Assembly (NCBI GenBank): GCA_943737045.1
Contig: CALSFV010000209.1
Span: 434,001 to 498,000, forward strand
Origin: Parapristionchus giblindavisi
Lineage: Eukaryota; Nematoda; Chromadorea; Rhabditida; Diplogasteridae
DNA: 64,000 nt
Reading direction: 5' to 3'
Shown here piece by piece: positions 12,069-23,320 of the stretch. Every line of letters begins with the position of its first letter. The stretch's first letter is position 1. Below the pieces are notes generated by a model, which saw only the letters and a program-made list of their open reading frames with translations, did not search any database and was not told where the DNA came from. Position numbers and translations under genes: made by a program.

Positions 12069-12125
12069 AATGATTTATGATAGTTAACTGCTTGCCGATA
12101 TGAAAAAGAGTGGTCATGTATTCAT

Positions 12126-12223
12126 TGCTAATTTGAAACCGTCCTCTCTGACAATACTCTTCCGCTTTCTTTGTCTGCGAGAGAGCGTTGACAGAGCGGT
12201 GAGTAAAACTAGCTCGGGGTGTG
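12126..12223. mobile_element. Hairpin MITE, family M1
   Basis: Diverged copy of the M1 hairpin (gctaatttgaaaccgtcctc to gagtaaaactagctcgggg). It lies just upstream of the start codon of receptor A, within about 60 bp, so it could be part of that gene's promoter region or 5' leader. Confidence 0.65.
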
Positions 12224-12317
12224 GATGTAATATGATATATAACACGCATGATTTTGTATTATCATACATCTTTATACGAATAGAATTTTCTAATGGATTA
12301 ATGCAAAATCAAGACTA

Positions 12318-12791
12318 CAGTATAGGTCGTTTCACGCACTCTGGCGCCTTTTCTCCCCCCCCCCCCAATATCATGCGTTTCTATGCAGATATCATGCTTT
12401 TCTATGATAAAAATAATAACGACTAAAGAATACGAAAAAAATATTGATGAGCAAAGAAAATAATTAAAAGGCAATTCGCACTATAACAATGGACACTTAT
12501 TTACTGGAAAGGTGTACTGTATTAATCCTTATCGATTCCACGATCGCCGTAAGATATTTTTTGAAAATTCAGTGCTCATCATTTTGGATCAGGGTGAAGT
12601 GCCTTCTAACTATCTTTTTATCTTTAATAGAAAATTTGGTTCTACTTTCTTTAGCAAAAGAATTTTTATCACTCATGATCAAGACTTCGAGAATAGAAAA
12701 ATATTTGTTTCCCGCGGAAATAATACGAATAAATGAGCTCCTCTGCGCGGCGCAGCGCAGCACGTGTTGGATACTCGATCGAGCTCTACTG
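12318..12791. mobile_element. Palindromic MITE with TA flanks
   Basis: Ends cagtataggtc and gagctctactg are flanked by TA. The arms are diverged inverses, and the interior shares atcgattccacgatcgccg-type sequence with the 7532-8076 element. The mirrored reading frames are not genes. Confidence 0.6.
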
Positions 12792-12964
12792 TAGTATGCG
12801 AGATATGATTCGATTATTGATAGTAGTGTCTCCATTGAGAAACGCTACATTCTGGAGCTGCTACTTCAGTTCATTCCATTGCCGCTGCAGAAAACAGAAT
12901 ACCGCCCGTGTTCCAGATCGTACCGGCCAAGAATGGCTAGTTTCAAAATGATGTGGAGCCGTTG

Positions 12965-13340
12965 ATTTGGGAACTCCGCAATTTTAGTGGGGATAATAAT
13001 TTGGTCGAACATTTTTGAGAATTTGGTTGCAAGATACGCCCCACTTTTAAGTTGGGCTAATAATTTGGTGCTTGGCACTAAATTTGGTTCGAAGTGGAGC
13101 TGATATTTTAGTCCAAATTATTGGCCCATCTTTAGAGCAAATTTATGGCCAACTACCAAATTATTGGACCCACTTCGAAACAAATTTAGGGCCAACTACC
13201 AAATTATTGGACCCACTTCGAAACAAATTTATGGCCAACTACCAAATTATTGGACCCACTTCGAAACAAATTTATGGCCAACTACCAAATTATTGGACCC
13301 ACTTCGAAACAAATTTAGGGCCAACTACCAAAGTGTTATG
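12965..13340. repeat. Tandem array, 43-bp unit, in a TIR-element relic
   Basis: From about 13148 to 13335 a 43-bp unit containing ccaactaccaaattattgg and acccacttcgaaacaaattt is repeated four to five times almost without change. Because 43 is not a multiple of 3, several frames stay open across it. The left flank (actccgcaattttagtgggg) matches the end of the inverted-repeat element at 49505-49860 and a fragment at 30740-30840. The array is therefore an internally amplified part of that family. Confidence 0.75.
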
Positions 13341-13559
13341 GAAAGGGTGAATGTGTGTTCAGCAGTGACTTCCATTTTTGGCTTATATTTTATTTCCATG
13401 CATGCACATTTGTGGTTCTCAGTAAAGATATGATCTGTTAAATCAACCAAACGTGAATATAATACAACTACGCACAAACTATTTAGACACAAACTATTCA
13501 CACATTCATGACTTATAAAAATGATTTATTCACCGTAACCCTATTTTTAAAAAAAAATA

Positions 13560-13990
13560 TGATTTTTAAACTGAAGCTGTGTTATGATATTTAGAAGCGA
13601 TTAAGAAAATAAAAAAATCGTATGGTTGTTGTAGCAAAATAGTGAAAATTAATTAAATGTGAATTTTTTTTCGAAAAATCGAAATTCCAGCCTTCGTTGA
13701 CCGTTGATCGAAAAACTCCCCTTGATAATAGTTTCTTAGAATTAGCTAAGGAGTCGATTGCGTCCACTGCCGCATCGATTGGATTCGAAATAAACATTTT
13801 AGGAAAAAGCGCCAAATCGTTGTGTGGTCACCCCCTGAAGCGAATTTTCAATTTGAAGAAATTTCCAAGTGCCAGTGAACTTCACTCATTGAGCCTGTAA
13901 TTATCATACATAAAAGAGAAAAATCCATTTTTCGTCGATACCCCACCTATGTCGATTTTCTAAGATAGCGTGTTATATTGTACTTATTTT
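13560..13990 (+). repeat. Single arm of the FB2 foldback with its conserved peptide
   Basis: One-armed copy of the element seen whole at 36665-38085 and 40793-42012. It encodes DNSFLELAKESIASTAASIG and AKSLCGHPLKRIFN in one frame after a splice-acceptor-like ttccag. The tip ctaagatagcgtgttatat matches the element end. Confidence 0.75.
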
Positions 13991-14184
13991 GCAGATATTA
14001 TCTAAATCAAAAATATTGAATGCGAGGTCGTCTCATCATAAATTTACAGCAAACGTCGTTCTGTTCAAGGACAATTTGAAAGGAAGGAAGGCATCAGGGC
14101 GAAATGATTCGTAATAGTCATTCGTAAAATGATTCGAAAAACAGCATTCTCTGAAGCAAGATTGCTGAAGTACTTCTAATTAAA

Positions 14185-14286
14185 GTAACAACCCGAGCTG
14201 GTTATTTTCCGCTCAGGCAGCAATCTCTCGTTGACAAAGAAGCGAGAGAGTGTGGCCAGAGCTGGAGTTTCTAATTAGCTTGGCCT
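14185..14286. mobile_element. Hairpin MITE, family M1
   Basis: Copy acccgagctgg to attagcttgg. P2 lacks it at the corresponding place (near 32645), so it is an insertion in P1 after the duplication. Confidence 0.7.
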
Positions 14287-14765
14287 TTAAATCAATTCAC
14301 GACCTCAATAAATAAAAGATGACACTTTATCTCACCTAGCACTGCTTGACCTCAATCTCATTATCAGTTGTTCTTCCTCTCTATAGTCACGCCTTCCCTC
14401 TGGCCCTTTTCTCTTACCATCCTCACATCTTATCACATTTCTCACTTTTATTATTCATCTTTCTCTGTTTTCACATTGATTCTGTTCTGAAATATCGATT
14501 GGTCTCTCTATATCGCCACCCACAAAAGGCCATCCTTGACCCCATTTTCTTCCTTCGACACTACTCAAATGCTTCATTCTGACACCTCATTCTTCATTTC
14601 CTGGATATTTGTCAAAATATTTGGAATATTTTGGATCTAGTGAATTTCATCGAGAAAAAATCATTAATGCACGTGTGATTTCGTGAAAATTGAATATCAT
14701 GATCAGTTCAAATACTTGACGATAACACGTAATCGCCACGCAATCGAAACTTTATCATTATCTAA

Positions 14766-15395
14766 CAAGGGAAAGGTCTCAATTCGGCCTGGCCTTATGA
14801 GATGTCAATAGTGTGACTAAAATTAGTTATATATGCTCATCGCAAAACCGTTTTTAGACAGTGCCTAATCGACCTGAGCTTCGAGAAAATCGTTATTGAA
14901 ATTAGACTTTCTTGGCTGATTCGAAAGATCATGGTGTCTCCTACACTAAAATATCCCGATGGGTTCGTTAACTCATCTATCAACTATCGAGACATACCTG
15001 AATTCCTATTTTCTTTTTTGTTTTTTCAGAATCACAGCAAAATATTTCAATCTTTCGACAAGCTAAAAATCAGCATAAGTAAACTGCTTCAAAGGGGATC
15101 GAACCCTTGGCAATCAAAAGAGAACGGGACACCTTATCCACTACACTACGATAGCCGATGTCTTGATGGCTGATAGATGAGCTAATGAACCCATCGGGAT
15201 AGTTTAGTATAGGAGACCATGCGAACTTTCGAATCGACCAGACAGCCAAGAAAGGCAAATTTCAAGATCGATTTTCTCGAAGCTCAGGTCGATTAGGCAC
15301 TGTCTAAACACGGATTTTCGATCGGCATATATAACTTATTTTAGTCACACTATTGACATCTCATAAGGTCAGGCCAAATTGAGACCATTCCCTTG
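14766..15395. mobile_element. Harbinger-like foldback, TAA duplication, tRNA-like core
   Basis: Ends caagggaaaggtctc and gagaccattcccttg are flanked by TAA on both sides. P2 shows the empty site (actaaatataac, near 33145). Its 630 bp are mostly two inverted arms. The centre holds a tRNA-like module on minus, 15082-15156, with A box tagtgtagtggata and B box gggttcgatcccc. The 3-bp TAA target site is typical of the PIF/Harbinger superfamily. No transposase is present. Confidence 0.8.
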
Positions 15396-15771
15396 TAAAT
15401 ATAGCTTATCTAAATTTGGAATTGTGGTATTTATCATATTGTACATCTCACACCAATACTTCGATATAAAACACAGAACACAACATCAAAAATCATCCGT
15501 ACTCTTATGGGATTTCCGACAATCTAATTGTATCTGACATTTTCTTAGAAAATGTATTATCAAGGTATTAGAAGAAAATGAGCATACTGTGTCTCCGGGC
15601 GAAGACGAATAGCGCCTTCAGGGAAAAACCCAAGTCAGAAAAGCGATACATACAAGCAAATTACATATGCGAATCGAGAAGAGTCCGATGATCAAATAAA
15701 TAGATCATAATGAACATGCAAATGTACTCTTGCATCTTCCACAACTCCTCGTAGTTGAGTGTCATCCATAA

Positions 15772-16235
15772 TTTATTTATTTATTTCTTTATTCCATCAA
15801 ATTTAATAATAAAAGGTGATATGTATAGGATCAGAAGAGGAATAGATGGATTTCCGTCGCATAAGGCGATTTCGGTTTTGGCTCGGTGGCAGTTTTTAAA
15901 GGATGGGGGTTTAGGGACGAATACGAGAATCTTTAATGATGAGGTTGGAGGGGAGATTTGATAGCCCTGCACGGAAGGGTTTGGGGGGAGAAAAAACTAA
16001 TTGGGAGGGGAGCGTATTCCAAGTATCTATACTTCTAGAGGCACATGTCGTATGGGTAGTAGAAATCCTATGTGGGAGAACAATACGAAGTGGATGAGAT
16101 AGACGGTTGTGTTGTGAATCATTTTCACAGTATGAGTTAGCCCGATTGCAATTCCAAAAGGGAATCTCAACCCGTTGCACACTGGGTATTTTGCATATCC
16201 TCATTTTGGTAATCGTCGATCGCGAACAATGCAAA
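15772..16235 (-). pseudogene. CR1/jockey-type LINE 3' fragment
   Basis: The minus strand encodes the end of a non-LTR reverse-transcriptase ORF: RLSHPLRIVLPHR, then SIDTWNTLPSQLV and PFRAGL, the usual 'R..WN.LP..LV' C-terminal pattern. An AATAAATA-type tail (TTATTTATTT on plus at 15772-15790) follows. It is 5'-truncated, as is normal for LINE copies. P2 lacks it at the matching point. Confidence 0.7.
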
Positions 16236-16371
16236 TTTCTAAGAGAAAATTTTTTATTGAATTTTTAATCTTTTTTTCGGTATGATATAATAATAATAAT
16301 AATTATTTAACTGCCTACATGTCATATGTAGAGGGGGTCAAAGCAAGGGGTATCTTCATGTCCTTGCTTGT

Positions 16372-16712
16372 TAAAGATGGAGGCCCTCGAATGTCTATGC
16401 AAATGATACCATATCGGCTGTTCAAGGGCTAAATGATATGCGAGAAATTAGAACTCCCATTCGTGCATCCCTTGGTGTAGTGGTAAATGCGCTGTCTAGT
16501 AAGCGCAACGTCGCGTGTTCGAAACCTATTGCCGATCTTTCTTATTTTCAAAATTTCGCGCCTTTGCCTGTATATCAAGCATGATTCATTCATGATTCTA
16601 GCGATCAATGAGCTAAATTAGCATAAACTAATTTAAGTAAGGTATGCCGAATAACTTTTGCTGTCTTTCTGTCTTCACAGTTTGTTCACGAAAATATTGC
16701 TCGGACACCACC
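16372..16712 (+). mobile_element. tRNA-bearing MITE (family T)
   Basis: Ends resemble ttaaagatggaggccc and ggacaccacctttaa, the inverted termini of family T (consensus near aaaggtggactcccgcgaa). It contains a plus-strand tRNA-like module at 16468-16536, A box ttggtgtagtggtaaat and B box gtgttcgaaacc, then ttgccga. Related copies are at 20600, 30850, 34640-34945 and 57030. Confidence 0.7.
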
Positions 16713-17401
16713 TTTAATTCGGTATGATATGAATTACAGCAATACATAAAACAGAAATGTTAGTATATCAAGAAGAACTGGCATTAACGATTTATTAACT
16801 AACCTACATATTTTTTATTTAGATGATTTTCATTTTACGTGCATGCAAACCTATACTTGTGCATACATATATTATTATAATATTGTTAATTTAATTGTAT
16901 AGACAATGGATGTGACGATACACTAATCAATAATAGATGAATGGCCGAGTATCAGTCTATCACAGTATTCTGGTATAAGCCTTTTTACTTTGAATGCCAA
17001 ATAGGCGAGAGAGCGTTAATTTCGAGAGAGTTTGTATTGTGAGCGGTCGCTCTCGCTTTCAAAGTGACGAGAAGACTGTGCTACACGCTGCCACCGTTTA
17101 CTCGAGCGAGTCGCCTGTTTGAGATGTCATTCATAAATTAATGGAGGAAACGATATCGATAATCGAAATTGTATAATATGGAACTCTCGAGAGGCTGTAC
17201 AGTGTTAAATTGAACGATTCAGGCTAATTTTAAAAGTTGTGTATGTAACGAAAAGGGATGCGTTTAGTCAGAACGTAGAATTTTAAAATTTACAATGTGT
17301 GTTCCTCAATTATGATATAGAATCCGTTGTCTCTGAGCGTATTTATAATAATATTAGTAATATTATTTGTGAGATTTAATACTAGATTTTTATATATATA
17401 T

Positions 17402-18888
17402 ATGAGAGGAATCGCGAGAAAATCGACCGTTTCGGAGGGTCCGCGGACATAGAAATTTCGACCCCATAAAAATTCAGATTAAGTACTTTGAACGATGCTC
17501 TATCGAACTGCGTTGGCCGAATTTGCATATCTGCTCTCATTTTCGAGTAGCGGTAGGTCAAAGTTGGCAGGTACGGTATTTTTGGCTCGAGTGTGCGTCA
17601 GAAAAATGATCATAACTCCGTTCAAAATAATGATAGACATTTTTTTCAAAAAAAGTATCGAAAGAGGAGATCTTGGGCAACATTTCCCAGTTGATGACGT
17701 TATTTGTCGACCATGCGCCGGTGCGGGGCGGTCGGTTTTATGAAAAAGTGACGCAACTTTCCTAATCGGAAAAAGTGCACTTTTCTTCTATGCGCGTTTT
17801 GTTGCGCCCATATGTGTCTAAAAATGACCCACGTTTCAGAGGATTTGAGAAATGCAAAAAAAAGCGTTGATTTTAGTGACGTGACCTCGGACCTGTCAAC
17901 GGAAAGAACGGCTTATTCCTTTATCAAGAAACAGCAAAGGAGCTTAAATGACTCAAAAACATCCGAAAAAGCATTAGAAAAAGTGTTCCAAGGTATTTTT
18001 TCGTGATAAGAATGATGAAACAAGTTGTTTTGAGTCATTCTGAGCTGGAAAACGTTCATTTTATGGCACCACATCTGTACTCAAAGGGTGAGTTGGGGCG
18101 CGCGCTTGTAATCTCGATGGCGGATATCTCGGCTCTAAGAGCAGGTAGGCCTTCACTTCCAAATCATAAATGTTCAAAAACATTATAAGAAATATTATAA
18201 AGATTAATTAACATTACTGAAACGTTTTTTCCATGTGGAAAAGCAAAATATGTTTTTTTTTCAAATTTTTCGAAACTCGGTGATTTTGTGTTTCAAATAA
18301 CTGTCATATATGGGTATTTGAGCTCGTAATGCTTTTTCTGATGTTTTTGAGTCATTTAAGCTCCTTTGCTGTTTCTTGATAAAGGAATAAGCCGTTCTTT
18401 CCGTTGACAGGTCCGAGGTCGCGTCACTAAAATCAACGCTTTTTTTGCATTTCTCAAATCCTCTGAAACGTGGGTCATTTTTAGACACATATAAACGCGC
18501 ATAGAAGAAAAGTGCACTTTTTCCGATTAGGAAAGTTACGTCACTTTTTCGTAAAACCGACCGCCCCGCACCGGCGCATGGTCGACAAATGACGTCATCA
18601 ACTGGGAAATGTTGCCCAAGATCTCCTCTTTCGATGCTTTTTTTGAAAAAATGTCTATCATTATTTTGAACGGAGTTATGATCATTTTTCTGACGCACAC
18701 TCGAGCCAAAAATACCGTACCTGCCAACTTTGACCTACCGCTACTCGAAAATGAGAGCAGATATGCAAATTCGGCCGACGCAGTTCGATAGAGCATCGTT
18801 CAAAGTACTTAATCTGAATTTTTCAGGGGGTCGAAATTTCTATGTCCGGGGGGGTGGTCGAACCTCTGGCGATTCCTCTCATATACAA
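17402..18888. mobile_element. 1.49-kb foldback element FB1
   Basis: Ends gagaggaatcgc and gcgattcctctc lie beside TA-rich sequence. Arms of about 550 bp are inverted copies (for example gttgatgacgt on the left against acgtcatcaac on the right), around a spacer of about 300 bp (17985-18255). Long mirrored reading frames cross both arms, but none resembles a transposase. A deletion derivative is at 180-645. Confidence 0.75.
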
Positions 18889-18897
18889 TATTATATT

Positions 18898-20571
18898 TGT
18901 CTCGGCAACGAATGATTCAGTGGGAGATAATCTTTATCGGTTGATAGTGCTTATATACAAAAAAATCTACTTGTGAAATTCACATAACACAGATAAGACA
19001 CGGACGTGTCCGATCTTATCTACAAAATCATTCCAAGAAATCATTCCAAGAAATCTACGAAAAAAACGGAATCTCTGGTATTTACAGAGACACTCCAGGG
19101 GAGCAAGGAAAGTCAGGGGGGGTGTTCAATCAAATTTCCTATTGATGAATAAAAAGAAAATACAATGATGAAAAAAAAGAACGTATACAAAACAAACAAA
19201 GCAGAATACTGTGGGACGAAAGTTGTCGATGACGAATCGGAATTGAATGAGTGGGTCTTCTCGGTACCTCAGCGATGGAACGGCGGTCTGCTTTTCTCCA
19301 GGGTCCTCTCATCGAAGCGATGAAGATCCTCCAGGCCTCGCAGATAGAAGTGCAGATGAAGAAGAAGGGGAAGGGGAATGGATCCATCGTACAAGAGCAG
19401 GAAAACGGGCAGTGTCTTGTGCATCATAATCTCCAGATAACTGGTTTTGACGGATTCTTCGAGAGCAGATAGCTGACGGATGAGCAGCTGCGTCTCCTGG
19501 ACGGTCTTCAGAGCGGAGATCGTTGTCTCATTGGCCTTGACGAAGACATGGAAGGTGGAATGGAATTCTCGATTTCCATCGAACGTCGGTACGTGTAGAC
19601 GTGGAAGGTGAGGTGCGACGAGTAGAGTTGGCGTAGTGACGCCAGTGAACACGAGATGAGACGGCGGGTCGGCGTGGACTTGCGACTCGGAGCCGTTGTT
19701 GTTGGTGATGAGGCCCGGCGTGTGGGGAATAGCCGTGCGTTCCTCTTCAGTAGTCCTTTGGGACACGAGATGAGACGGCGAGTCGGCGTGGGCTTGCGAC
19801 TCGGAGCCGTTATTGGTGCTGTTGAGGCCAGGCATATGAGGAGTAGCCTTGCGTTCCTCTTCAGCCTTCGTTTGGATGAGCTGATTCACTTCTGCGGCGG
19901 TGTGCTCGTTGAGTTCCTCCTTCAGGTTTGTGTATCGGAGAGGTGAGTCCTTGAGAGCGTCGAGTGCAAGCATGAGGCTTCTCTCTGTTGACGCCAGTAT
20001 GGTGAGGTTGTCCTGAGCCTTGTCCTCGAGGACCGTAACCTCCTGCTCGATTGCTTGATACTTGTCCAAGGCTTCATTCTTCTTAACCTCGTCGTCGATT
20101 CGCTCGATGTCCTCGCCGAAACCCATGAGACGAGATTCCAGGTCCTTCCTCAGCTGGACGAGCGTGCAGTAGTCCAGTGTGGTCTCCTGCATCAAACGGA
20201 TGATGGATTCCTTGTCGTTCCGGTCGACGGTGAAGTCCTTGTTGACGATACGGTTGATGGCGCTCTGCATCTTCGTCTTCGCCGACGTGATGAGCCGTAT
20301 TGAAGTGTCGGCCATCGTCGCCACGGCGGCTGCGCGGAGCGGACGGATGATTGATGCGTTTGCCGATTGCACCACTTGTCTCGGCAACGAATGATTCAGT
20401 GGGAGATAATCTTTATCGGTTGATAGTGCTTATATACAAAAAAATCTACTTGTGAAATTCACATAACACAGATAAGACACGGACGTGTCCGATCTTATCT
20501 ACAAAATCATTCCAAGAAATCATTCCAAGAAATCTACGAAAAAAACGGAATCTCTGGTATTTACAGAGACA
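18898..20571 (-). mobile_element. Gag-only BEL/Pao-type LTR retrotransposon with identical LTRs
   Basis: Two 195-bp direct repeats, 18898-19092 and 20377-20571, start TGTCTCGG and end GAGACA. By direct comparison they are identical. The element is flanked by a 5-bp duplication ATATT (18893-18897 and 20572-20576). Two bases inside the coding-strand 5' LTR a tggtgcaatcggc stretch could be the tRNA primer site. No polypurine tract was recognised. The 1.28-kb interior encodes only a Gag-like protein, so this is a non-autonomous copy. LTR identity implies a very recent insertion and a helper element elsewhere. Confidence 0.88.
19269..20315 (-). CDS. BEL/Pao Gag-like protein (non-autonomous element)
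   Basis: Reading frame of about 350 codons from an ATG at 20315 (MADTSIRLITSAKTKMQ); the frame is open upstream into the LTR without another ATG. The N-terminal two thirds are charged and helix-rich. A repeated low-complexity part follows, with two copies of EERxAxPHxPGL and GSESQxHADxPSHLV. Next comes LPRLHVPTFDGN, the usual entry to the Pao Gag core. The core then departs from the family pattern and the frame ends at 19269. No zinc knuckle, protease or polymerase follows. The product may bind RNA or assemble particles with proteins of a full-length relative; that is inference. Confidence 0.72.
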   Translation of the reverse strand: MADTSIRLITSAKTKMQSAINRIVNKDFTVDRNDKESIIRLMQETTLDYCTLVQLRKDLESRLMGFGEDIERIDDEVKKNEALDKYQAIEQEVTVLEDKAQDNLTILASTERSLMLALDALKDSPLRYTNLKEELNEHTAAEVNQLIQTKAEEERKATPHMPGLNSTNNGSESQAHADSPSHLVSQRTTEEERTAIPHTPGLITNNNGSESQVHADPPSHLVFTGVTTPTLLVAPHLPRLHVPTFDGNREFHSTFHVFVKANETTISALKTVQETQLLIRQLSALEESVKTSYLEIMMHKTLPVFLLLYDGSIPLPLLLHLHFYLRGLEDLHRFDERTLEKSRPPFHR

Positions 20572-20599
20572 ATATTCATAGTATACAATATTCTGATCT

Positions 20600-20945
20600 T
20601 AAAGGTGGACTCCGCGAATATTTTCGTGAACAAACTGTGAAGATAGAATGATAGCAAAAGTTATTCTAGATACCGTACACTATTTATTTTATGCTAAATC
20701 ATCTTATTGATCGCTAGAATCATGAATAAATCATGCTAGCAAACTCATTCAAAGGCGCGCTTTTTCAAAATAGGAAAGTTCGGCAATAGGATTCGAACCT
20801 GCGACCATGCGCTTTCTAGCCAGAAGTTTTACCACTACGCTAAGGGAACGATGGGTAGTCTCCCTACCTTCTTGAATATCATTAGACACTTGCATGAGCG
20901 AGATGTAAGAGATTTGCATGATCATTCGCGGGTCTCCACCTTTAA
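20600..20945 (-). mobile_element. tRNA-bearing MITE (family T)
   Basis: Ends aaaggtggactccgcgaa and ttcgcgggtctccaccttt are inverted. A minus-strand tRNA-like module occupies 20779-20848: A box tagcgtagtggtaaaac, B box ggttcgaatcc, then ttgccgaac. This is the best preserved copy for defining the family ends. Confidence 0.75.
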
Positions 20946-21249
20946 GCTTTTGTATTAGTACTGTTTATCAAAAGTACTACAGTAGTTTCTGTACATATAT
21001 CATAAACAGCTTGTATTTGTGATTTATAAAAAATATATTATAATACAATATTTCAGAAATTGAAAAAAGTCCTTTGATAGACATCAGTATTAATACAAAA
21101 TCTAAAGATACAATCAGGGTAACAATCAAAGATCTGAATATTGTAAACTATGAAAAACAATTAATATTGTGAGTAGATCACGCGGTAAAGTAGGTCCGAA
21201 GAAGAGATGAATCCCTCCGTCCTTCAAAGATAGCTGGCCTAGAGCAGTG

Positions 21250-21940
21250 AACTTCTTGTGCCTTGAATAACGGGTTGTACCGTTACATTTTTTCTAAATG
21301 AAAAAAAAAAAACTATATATGTTAGGTAATTATCAAATGTAGTAGTATGCATTCAATCTGCATCAGGCCCATTCTAGAAAGCTTCTACGGTGTTCAATCC
21401 TTATCAGAAAAAGGATATAAAAGTCCTTGAACAGGTACAGAATTATTTCACAAGAAGGTTGTTCGGCCGTTGTTTCAAATCAACATGGGAAAATATGCGG
21501 AGAGCAAATGTTCGCAACGAAAAACTCGATCTAGAAACCCTCGAACACCGTAGATCCATCATAGACATTAAAACTTCTATTAAACTACTTAGAGGCAAAT
21601 TTAGGATTTCAAATAAGAAAAATCATCATTTCAAAACATATATTACAAGAAATGGGCTAATCTTCTCCAATTCAAGGTCCCGTTTCCAATACAGGCTCAA
21701 TAACTTCTTTTTGCGAGCGGCCCGTTTGCTTACAAAACCCGAAAATAGAATCTCCTTTGATGTTGGAGTCTGATCTGCATGTCCTGTTGTTGTCTGTTCA
21801 TCACTTACATGTTCTCTTCCCCCTATTGATGTCCTCAACTATGCTCGGTCTATTATCACAATTTCATTCCATTCATTATTACTCTTCATTTCTTTGTTTC
21901 ACAACATTTGTTCGCTGAATGTGAATAAATAAATAAATAA

Positions 21941-21945
<5 letters not shown>
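21250..21945 (+). pseudogene. CR1/jockey-type LINE 3' end with (AATA)n tail
   Basis: The plus strand encodes the RT C-terminal region: RPILE just upstream in another frame, then VFNPYQKKDIKVLEQVQNYF, TRRLF and LDLETLEHRRSIIDI. The tail is (AATAAATA)n at 21915-21945, directly followed by a long (TA)n run to about 22025. 5'-truncated and frameshifted. Confidence 0.75.

Positions 21946-22025
<80 letters not shown>
21946..22025. repeat. (TA)n microsatellite
   Basis: About 80 bases of nearly pure TA between the LINE tail and the start of the mariner relic. TA is also the mariner target dinucleotide, which may explain the position of the next element. Confidence 0.9.
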
Positions 22026-22029
<4 letters not shown>

Positions 22030-23260
22030 GGTGTTCGGAAAGTCTTTGCACTTTTTTCTACACTTACTTTGGACCCCTCTTACTCGGACGAGAACGAGCG
22101 CTATGCCTTGTGGTATTTTTCCTACATGGGGGACATATTGATCTGTAAATGTGATAAGTATCATTTGCCAACTCTCTTTCCTTGACTATATTTTATTTTT
22201 TTTAGCTATGGGACAGTTGCCCACTGTTTGACATGCCCTTCTTCATTTGTACCTTACGGGGCGGACTGCATTAGAAGTGAACCACTCAATCACCCAATCA
22301 GTGAAGCCTAGGGGGGCAGTGTCGTGTAACAGTCTTCTCCTGGTATTGTTAGTTCAAGAAAAACTATTTTTGTTTGGTTGAAAAAACCAAGTCCAGGACG
22401 TCGTCCCAGTACGAATCGTGAGCTTTTTCTTCGCACTGTCACAAGTCAACCGAAGCAGAGTTAGAGATGCATGGAGCAGGCAACTGGCACTCCAAGATCC
22501 ACCAGCCAACGCATCGTCATTCGGTCTTCTATTCGCCCCAGGGCACCTTAAGTGTTTCCCCATGTCATCTCCGCTCTGCTCCACAGAAACCGAGTAGACA
22601 TCTTCACTTCAAATCTCGGCCGTTCTCGAACCACTGATTGGGTGATGTATATTGTTTGCCAAGATGATAAGTGGGTATCGTACGACAACCCCGATATAAT
22701 GATGGAAAGGTGGTCAGCTTGGAAGGATGCAAAAACCGTCCCGAGACGCTATCCGAACGGAAGAAATGAGTCGCTCTTTTTCTTCTTCTGCTGTCTTGGT
22801 GGGGTGTATCTCGAACTATTACCTGAGGGGTAGACTGTTAAAAACGATGTCTTCTGCGAGCAACTGGAGGAGATGGAGGGCCGAGTCCTTCTCAGACACT
22901 TCGTGTGATTAAAAGTACGGCTTTTAATGGGTAACGCAAGTACACATCACACTAACAAGGCGCAGAAAAAACTGGAGAATTTAGATATCGACTGACTTCC
23001 CCATCCGCCGTATTCCACCGACTAGTACCCTTGCGATTGCCATGCTTTTCGAGCTCTCGGGCACTGGTTCAGAGGAAAAACCTTTCGTAATCACATCGAT
23101 GTAAAAGGGGAGATCGGCCTATGATTTGATTCGCGCCCAATGGAGTTCTTATAGTATGGTGTTCTACAATTGCCTACGATATGGAGGACAGTTATTGTTA
23201 AACATGTGCTGTATATCACAATTGGAATGCAGTTGCTTCGTTATATATATATATATATAT
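22026..23260 (+). pseudogene. Degenerate mariner transposon
   Basis: Left end attagggtgttcggaaagtc is a mariner terminal repeat. Transposase pieces on plus are KPSPGRRPSTN, then NRVDIFTSN, DDKWVSYDNPD, LELLPEG, HPPYSTDLAPCDCHAF and GKTFRNHIDVKGEIGL, in order but in different frames with stops. The last part covers the HPPYSxDLAPxDxH catalytic region. The right terminal repeat is missing and the copy ends in another TA run at 23241-23260. Confidence 0.82.
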
Positions 23261-23266
23261 AGTAAT

Positions 23267-23320
23267 GCTAGTTGTCGAACCATTAACGGATCTTCTCATT
23301 GTCAGTCAAGTCAATTCGAA
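23267..23320 (+). pseudogene. Relic of a receptor first exon
   Basis: The sequence atgctagttgtcgaaccatt followed by aacgga matches the first exon of receptor B (44467-44519; MIVVEPLTE). It lies on plus, opposite to receptor C, and lacks a convincing donor. It is a leftover from duplication or rearrangement. Confidence 0.5.

Larger units (their letters stand above)
13340..17330 (+). repeat. Segmental copy P1 (paralogous to 31205-34020)
   Basis: Unique-looking sequence here is collinear with P2. Matching blocks include gtgtgttcagcagygacttcc (13354/31229), aacagcattctctgaagc, tatcgccacccacaaaagg (14510/32877), ggatatttgtcaaaatattt, and gggatttccgacaatctaattg (15508/33260). Indels between the copies mostly coincide with mobile elements. 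A possible decayed coding exon lies at 14350-14640 (MLHSDT and SWIFVKIFG in one frame), but the frame is not conserved between copies, so no gene is called. Confidence 0.75.

Noticed and set aside
13148..13335. CRISPR-like array of regular repeats
   Set aside because: The repeats are head-to-tail with no spacers between 43-bp units, the context is a eukaryotic transposon family, and no cas genes exist.
17495..18796. Several 60-145-codon ORFs
   Set aside because: They are the same sequence read in both arms of foldback FB1 and have no recognisable domain.
20779..20848. Functional tRNA gene
   Set aside because: A and B boxes are present but the acceptor stem halves do not pair and the module lies inside a MITE. 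The same holds for the other tRNA-like sites.
21946..22025. Regulatory or origin-like TA tract
   Set aside because: It is a simple microsatellite at the junction of a LINE tail and a mariner end; no other signal supports a function.
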